NCBI GenBank assembly: GCA_017084465.1
Contig: CP070896.1
Location: 4,081,501 to 4,145,500, forward strand
Length of the DNA stretch: 64,000 bases
Source of the DNA: Lacrimispora xylanisolvens
GTDB lineage: Bacteria; Bacillota; Clostridia; Lachnospirales; Lachnospiraceae
Direction of reading: 5' to 3'
A program made the translations under genes and the position numbers. Of this stretch, positions 63,337-64,000 are shown one piece after another. The notes beneath the pieces are model-generated. The model had not been told where the DNA came from. It saw only the letters and a program-made list of their open reading frames with translations, and ran no database searches. The stretch's first letter is position 1. Each line of letters opens with the position of its first letter.

Positions 63337-64000
63337 ATGGGCTTAAAAGATGATGGGAGTTCTGGAAAGAACCATAAAAAGCCATTTATGTATTATTACA
63401 TGATTGTATTGGTCCTGATGATTATATTTAATGCCATGGCAGTACCGTGGCTTCAGTCAAAGGCTGTGACGGAGGTCCCCTACAGTACCTTTTTAGAGAT
63501 GGTGGATCAGGGCAAGATTCAGGCAGTTGCCAAAACAGAAACAGAGATTCAGTTTAAATCTGATACAGGAAAGAAGGACTGGGAAGGAAAACCGGTCTAC
63601 GCTGTTTACAAGACGGGTATCTGGCCGGATGAGACTTTGACAGAACGGCTGATTTCCCATAATGTTGAGTTTGAGAAAACCATTGTACAGCAGATGTCGC
63701 CCTTAATTTCCATTCTCTTAACCTGGATCGTTCCCATTCTGATTTTTGTATTTCTGGGTAACTTTTTATCCGGTCAGATGCAGAAGAAGATGGGTGGAAA
63801 TACCATGTCATTTGGTAAGTCCAATCCGAAGATTTATGCAGAATCTGAAACAGGGAAGAATTTCACTGATGTAGCGGGACAGGAAGAAGCCAAGGATGCA
63901 TTAAAGGAGATTGTAGATTTTCTTCATAATCCAGGTAAATATGCTTCCATCGGAGCCTCACTTCCAAAAGGAGCCCTGCTTGTAGGCCCTCCCGGTACTG
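63337..64000 (+). CDS. ftsH: ATP-dependent zinc metalloprotease FtsH (3' end outside window)
   Basis: Membrane AAA protease. First helix at about residues 13-36 (PFMYYYMIVLVLMIIFNAMAVPWL), an extracytoplasmic domain with VPYSTFLEMVDQGKIQAV, a second helix at about 125-147 (ISILLTWIVPILIFVFLGNFL), then the AAA part with FTDVAGQEEAKDALKEIVDFL and KGALLVGPPGT, the start of Walker A, where the window ends. AAAGGAGG lies 5 bases before ATG 63337, so it can be translated on its own even though the flavodoxin frame runs into it. The protease domain is not visible. Confidence 0.93.
   Translation, partial: MGLKDDGSSGKNHKKPFMYYYMIVLVLMIIFNAMAVPWLQSKAVTEVPYSTFLEMVDQGKIQAVAKTETEIQFKSDTGKKDWEGKPVYAVYKTGIWPDETLTERLISHNVEFEKTIVQQMSPLISILLTWIVPILIFVFLGNFLSGQMQKKMGGNTMSFGKSNPKIYAESETGKNFTDVAGQEEAKDALKEIVDFLHNPGKYASIGASLPKGALLVGPPGT

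Overview
The window reads as chromosome of an anaerobic, spore-forming Firmicute, most likely a Lachnospiraceae / Clostridium cluster XIVa species. The signs are Firmicute-type GGAGG ribosome binding sites, consensus TTGACA-N17-TATAAT promoters, a monofunctional Ni-CO dehydrogenase, a C_GCAxxG_C_C protein, a DUF5721 protein, S-layer homology domains and a clostridial siroheme/haem operon. I cannot name the species from sequence alone.

Layout. 1-4.6 kb: end of a beta-glucoside PTS operon (EIIBCA, 6-phospho-beta-glucosidase, BglG/LicT antiterminator, MFS transporter). 4.6-16.9 kb: housekeeping genes (M18 aminopeptidase, DUF5721, HtpG behind a CIRCE-like operator, DegV, CapA-like protein, radical-SAM protein, galactokinase, cytidylate kinase-like protein, a membrane diguanylate cyclase, DUF134). 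16.9-30.8 kb: a redox/stress block with a CoA-disulfide reductase-rhodanese-TusA-DsrE fusion, a five-gene MarR-led nitroreductase operon, a glutathione peroxidase-OhrR pair, a chemoreceptor, an FAD oxidase, an MBL hydrolase, a second glutathione peroxidase and a PAS-GGDEF-HD-GYP protein. 31-39.5 kb: a LysM protein with a 25-unit repeat, small regulators, an SLC13/ArsB-type permease, CooS and small genes. 39.5-44.3 kb: an accessory-looking stretch (chloramphenicol acetyltransferase with a leader peptide, GNAT, PadR-DUF2812, AAA/DUF4143 ATPase, tRNA-Ser, broken HPr-like gene). 44.4-50.7 kb: ClC antiporter, amidase, C_GCAxxG protein, YwaF-like membrane protein and a polar amino-acid ABC transporter. 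51-56.4 kb: one very large S-layer-anchored surface protein. 57-62.6 kb: tetrapyrrole operon hemA-sirC-hemC-cobA/hemD-hemL, without hemB. 62.8-64 kb: a flavodoxin reading in frame into ftsH, which runs off the end.

The most important caution is frame quality. At least 27 frame disruptions occur in otherwise good genes, usually one extra base in a short homopolymer (A6, T6, G5-6, C8-10). Several hit genes that should be functional, including hemA, hemC, hemD, cooS and galK. I read most of them as sequencing or assembly indels and annotate those loci as single genes across the break.

Regulatory logic is readable at several places: CIRCE before htpG, a CRP/FNR-type dyad at about -41 of the CoA-disulfide reductase gene, a MarR palindrome just after its own -10, inverted repeats at the padR, merR and DUF4143 promoters, and a leader peptide with hairpin before cat.
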